DNA from: Limnohabitans sp. 2KL-1
GTDB taxonomy: Bacteria; Pseudomonadota; Gammaproteobacteria; Burkholderiales; Burkholderiaceae_C
DNA length: 64,000 bases
Direction: 5' to 3'
NCBI RefSeq assembly: GCF_003063435.1
Contig: NZ_NESL01000012.1
Coordinates: 1 to 64,000, forward strand
Each line of letters starts with the position of its first letter. Position 1 is the first letter of the stretch. Shown piece by piece: positions 62,166-64,000 of this stretch. The position numbers and the translations under genes are program-made. The notes below the pieces were generated by a model. That model made no database searches and was not told where the DNA came from. It saw nothing but the letters and a program-made list of their open reading frames with translations.

Positions 62166-62815
62166 AAGCCACCCACGAACACGAGTGGGAAGCCGCCCCT
62201 GGCCTGCCCAGCGCCCTGCCTGCGGGCGAGCGCGTGGTCTGGCAGGGCGCACCCGACTGGAAACGCCTGGCCATCCACGCTTTCCATGTGCGCAAGATCG
62301 CGCTGTACTTCGCGCTCATGCTCGCGGTGCAGGCCATCAACCTGACGGCCCCTGAGGGACGGGTGGATTGGAAACCCCTGTGGGTAGCCGCCAGCCTCTA
62401 CGCCCTGGCCCTGGCGCTGCTCTTGGGCACCGCCTGGATGTCGGCGCGCAGCACGCTCTACACCCTGACCAACAAGCGTGTGGTCATGCGCATCGGCATC
62501 GTGCTCACGCTGACCTTCAACCTGCCCTTCAAACGCATCGCGGGCGCTTCCCTCAAGACCCAAGGCGCTGGCACAGGCGACATCGCGCTGGCCTTGCACC
62601 CCGAAGACCGCATCGGCTGGGCCCACCTCTGGCCGCACCAGCGCGCTTGGCATGTGACCCAACCGCAGCCCACCCTTCGCTGCGTGCCCGAGAGCGCGAA
62701 AGTGGGTGAATTGCTGCTGAACCTGTGGCGTGCCGAACGTGCGGGCCAAAGCCTGCACTTGGGAGACGTTCCCGTCAGCAACACCCACACACCCAACCAC
62801 GGCATGCTGGCATGA
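62162..62815 (+). CDS. puhB: PuhB, reaction centre assembly protein
   Basis: A 217-residue membrane protein with two to three helices in the middle and a PH-like segment (STLYTLTNKRVVMRIGIVLTL). PuhB helps assemble the reaction centre in Rhodobacter capsulatus. N-terminal GLPSALPAGERVVWQGAPDW is characteristic. Overlaps both neighbours by 4 bp. Confidence 0.95.
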   Translation: MKATHEHEWEAAPGLPSALPAGERVVWQGAPDWKRLAIHAFHVRKIALYFALMLAVQAINLTAPEGRVDWKPLWVAASLYALALALLLGTAWMSARSTLYTLTNKRVVMRIGIVLTLTFNLPFKRIAGASLKTQGAGTGDIALALHPEDRIGWAHLWPHQRAWHVTQPQPTLRCVPESAKVGELLLNLWRAERAGQSLHLGDVPVSNTHTPNHGMLA

Positions 62816-63333
62816 ACACCCTGCCCCAACACGACTGGCAGCCCAACCGCCAAACCCCTCAGACCCAAGGCCTGAACCGGCCCATGGCCTGGATCGGCGT
62901 GATGCTGCTGGCCATGCTGGTGGCCGTGGGCCTGGCGCGCTGGTCGGGCCTGGACCCGCGCACGCCGGATGCTGCCGTGCAGTGGCAACGCGACCTGCAG
63001 TTTCGCGATCTGCCCAGCGGTGACATCGCCGTGCTGGACCACCGCAGCGGCCAGCAAGTGGCCCAGTTTTCGGGCGAGCAAGGTTTTCTGCGCAGCACCC
63101 TGCGTGCCCTGGCCCGTGAGCGCCAGCGCGAGAGCCTGGGCAAAGAAGCCCCCTTTTTGTTGATCGGCCGCACCGACGGCCGCCTGACCTTGCAAGACCC
63201 CAGCACCGGCCAGCGCATTGACCTGGAGTCCTTTGGACCCAGCAACGCCGCCGTGTTCGCGGGTCTAAGACTGGCAGGGCAAGACACCGTGCGTGTGAAC
63301 ACTCCAGCCCGCGAACCCGTTAAACCCGATTGA
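62812..63333 (+). CDS. puhC: PuhC, photosynthetic complex assembly protein
   Basis: A 173-residue protein with one N-terminal membrane helix (about 25-45) and a periplasmic domain with [21 protein letters not shown]...[15 protein letters not shown]. PuhC supports reaction centre/LH1 organisation. The ATG at 62812 overlaps the puhB stop by 4 bp. Confidence 0.93.
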   Translation: MNTLPQHDWQPNRQTPQTQGLNRPMAWIGVMLLAMLVAVGLARWSGLDPRTPDAAVQWQRDLQFRDLPSGDIAVLDHRSGQQVAQFSGEQGFLRSTLRALARERQRESLGKEAPFLLIGRTDGRLTLQDPSTGQRIDLESFGPSNAAVFAGLRLAGQDTVRVNTPAREPVKPD

Positions 63334-63352
63334 ACCCGTACCGGAGAACCCC

Positions 63353-64000
63353 ATGACCGCCACCGCTGTCCACACCATCGAAACCGCTGAAGACGCCAAC
63401 AAAAAGGCGGTGCACAGCGACATGATCAGCCCGCGTTTTTACACCACGGACTTTGCCGCCATGGACCGCATCAACATCGAGCCGGTTCGCGCCGAGTGGG
63501 ACAAGATGATGGCCGAGTACGAGGGTGACAACAACCACGATCACTTCCAGCGCGACGAAGCATTTGCGGGCGAAGTGGCTGCGGGCATGGCCAACCTGTC
63601 GCCCGAGATGCGCCAGGAATTCATGGACTTTTTGGTCAGCTCCCTCACATCAGAGTTTTCGGGTTGCGTGCTCTACAACGAGATCCGCAAGAACGTCAGC
63701 AACCCCGACATCAAGCAGCTGATGACCTATCTGGCGCGTGACGAATCGCGCCATGCGGGTTTCATCAACCTGTCGCTGCGCGACTTCAATTTGGGCATCG
63801 ACCTGGGTAACTTGAAGCGCACCAAGAAGTACACCTTCTTCAAGCCCAAATACATTTACTACGCGACCTACCTGTCGGAAAAGATCGGTTACGCCCGCTA
63901 CATCACCATCTTCCGCCAGCTCGAAAAGCACCCCGAAAAACGCTTTCACCCCATCTTTCGCTGGTTCGATCTGTGGTGCAACGACGAGTTCCGCCATGGC
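63353..64000 (+). CDS. acsF: Aerobic Mg-protoporphyrin IX monomethyl ester oxidative cyclase (partial, cut by window end)
   Basis: O2-dependent formation of ring E. The first 216 codons are present and open to the last base. Carboxylate and histidine motifs of the diiron site are visible: [10 protein letters not shown] (E101), DESRHAG (E131, H134) and NDEFRHG (E212, H215). The full enzyme is usually about 350-370 residues, so roughly 40 percent is missing beyond the window. A good ggaga site lies 7 nt before the ATG. Together with the absence of bchE here it points to bacteriochlorophyll synthesis with oxygen. Confidence 0.96.
   Translation, partial: MTATAVHTIETAEDANKKAVHSDMISPRFYTTDFAAMDRINIEPVRAEWDKMMAEYEGDNNHDHFQRDEAFAGEVAAGMANLSPEMRQEFMDFLVSSLTSEFSGCVLYNEIRKNVSNPDIKQLMTYLARDESRHAGFINLSLRDFNLGIDLGNLKRTKKYTFFKPKYIYYATYLSEKIGYARYITIFRQLEKHPEKRFHPIFRWFDLWCNDEFRHG

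Overview
The window comes from a GC-rich betaproteobacterium. It fits an aerobic anoxygenic phototroph of the Burkholderiales, most likely Comamonadaceae close to Limnohabitans, Rhodoferax or Rubrivivax. The reasons are a photosynthesis gene cluster in the bchIDO ... bchPG-ppsR-aerR-bchFNBHLM-lhaA-puhABC-acsF order, a HiPIP, a complete Ccm system I, tandem Bug (TctC) solute-binding proteins, and short palindromic repeats of the kind seen in that family. The taxonomic placement is an inference; no rRNA gene is present. Left part (1-34500): Positions 1-1088 look like the tail of an integron cassette array without an integrase: a lysE-type exporter gene followed by a 142-bp attC-like site, then a second very small cassette ORF. 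Next come guaC behind a hairpin leader; a LysR/TSUP pair divergent from two Bug proteins and an M20 amidohydrolase; a site-2 protease homologue; trpS with an extra C-terminal domain; a NarL-type regulator; a tautomerase/NTF2 fusion; a 57-residue lipoprotein; tRNA-Ser(CGA)-serS; slpA-ispH; radC; an adenosine kinase, purT and galE; rfbC-rfbA; a thioesterase; a copper-handling operon (His-rich protein, TolC-like protein, multicopper oxidase, cupredoxin, DUF411-CusF fusion); hemE; and ccmABCDEFGHI. Right part (34500-64000): The photosynthesis cluster starts with a HiPIP gene divergent from nnrU and a bciB-like gene, followed by bchI-bchD-bchO. A patch of apparently non-photosynthetic genes follows (K+/H+ antiporter, alpha/beta hydrolase, a 59-residue membrane protein). 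Then tspO-bchP-PucC-family transporter-bchG, ppsR and the B12-binding antirepressor gene (aerR/ppaA) read leftwards, and bchFNBHLM-lhaA-puhABC-acsF reads rightwards to the window edge, where acsF is cut. How the genes work together: hemE supplies the shared tetrapyrrole trunk. BchIDH(O) insert Mg, BchM methylates, and AcsF forms ring E with O2. BciB, BchNBL and BchF reduce or hydrate the macrocycle, and BchG/BchP attach and reduce the tail. LhaA, PuhABC and the PucC-family transporter serve assembly of the reaction centre and LH1. Ccm and HiPIP provide electron carriers. Seven TGT-N12-ACA motifs sit in the promoter regions of bchF, bchG, bchI and nnrU/bciB, and also upstream of ccmA, which suggests one PpsR/AerR-controlled regulon that includes cytochrome c maturation. 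bchCXYZ, puf and crt genes are not in the window.
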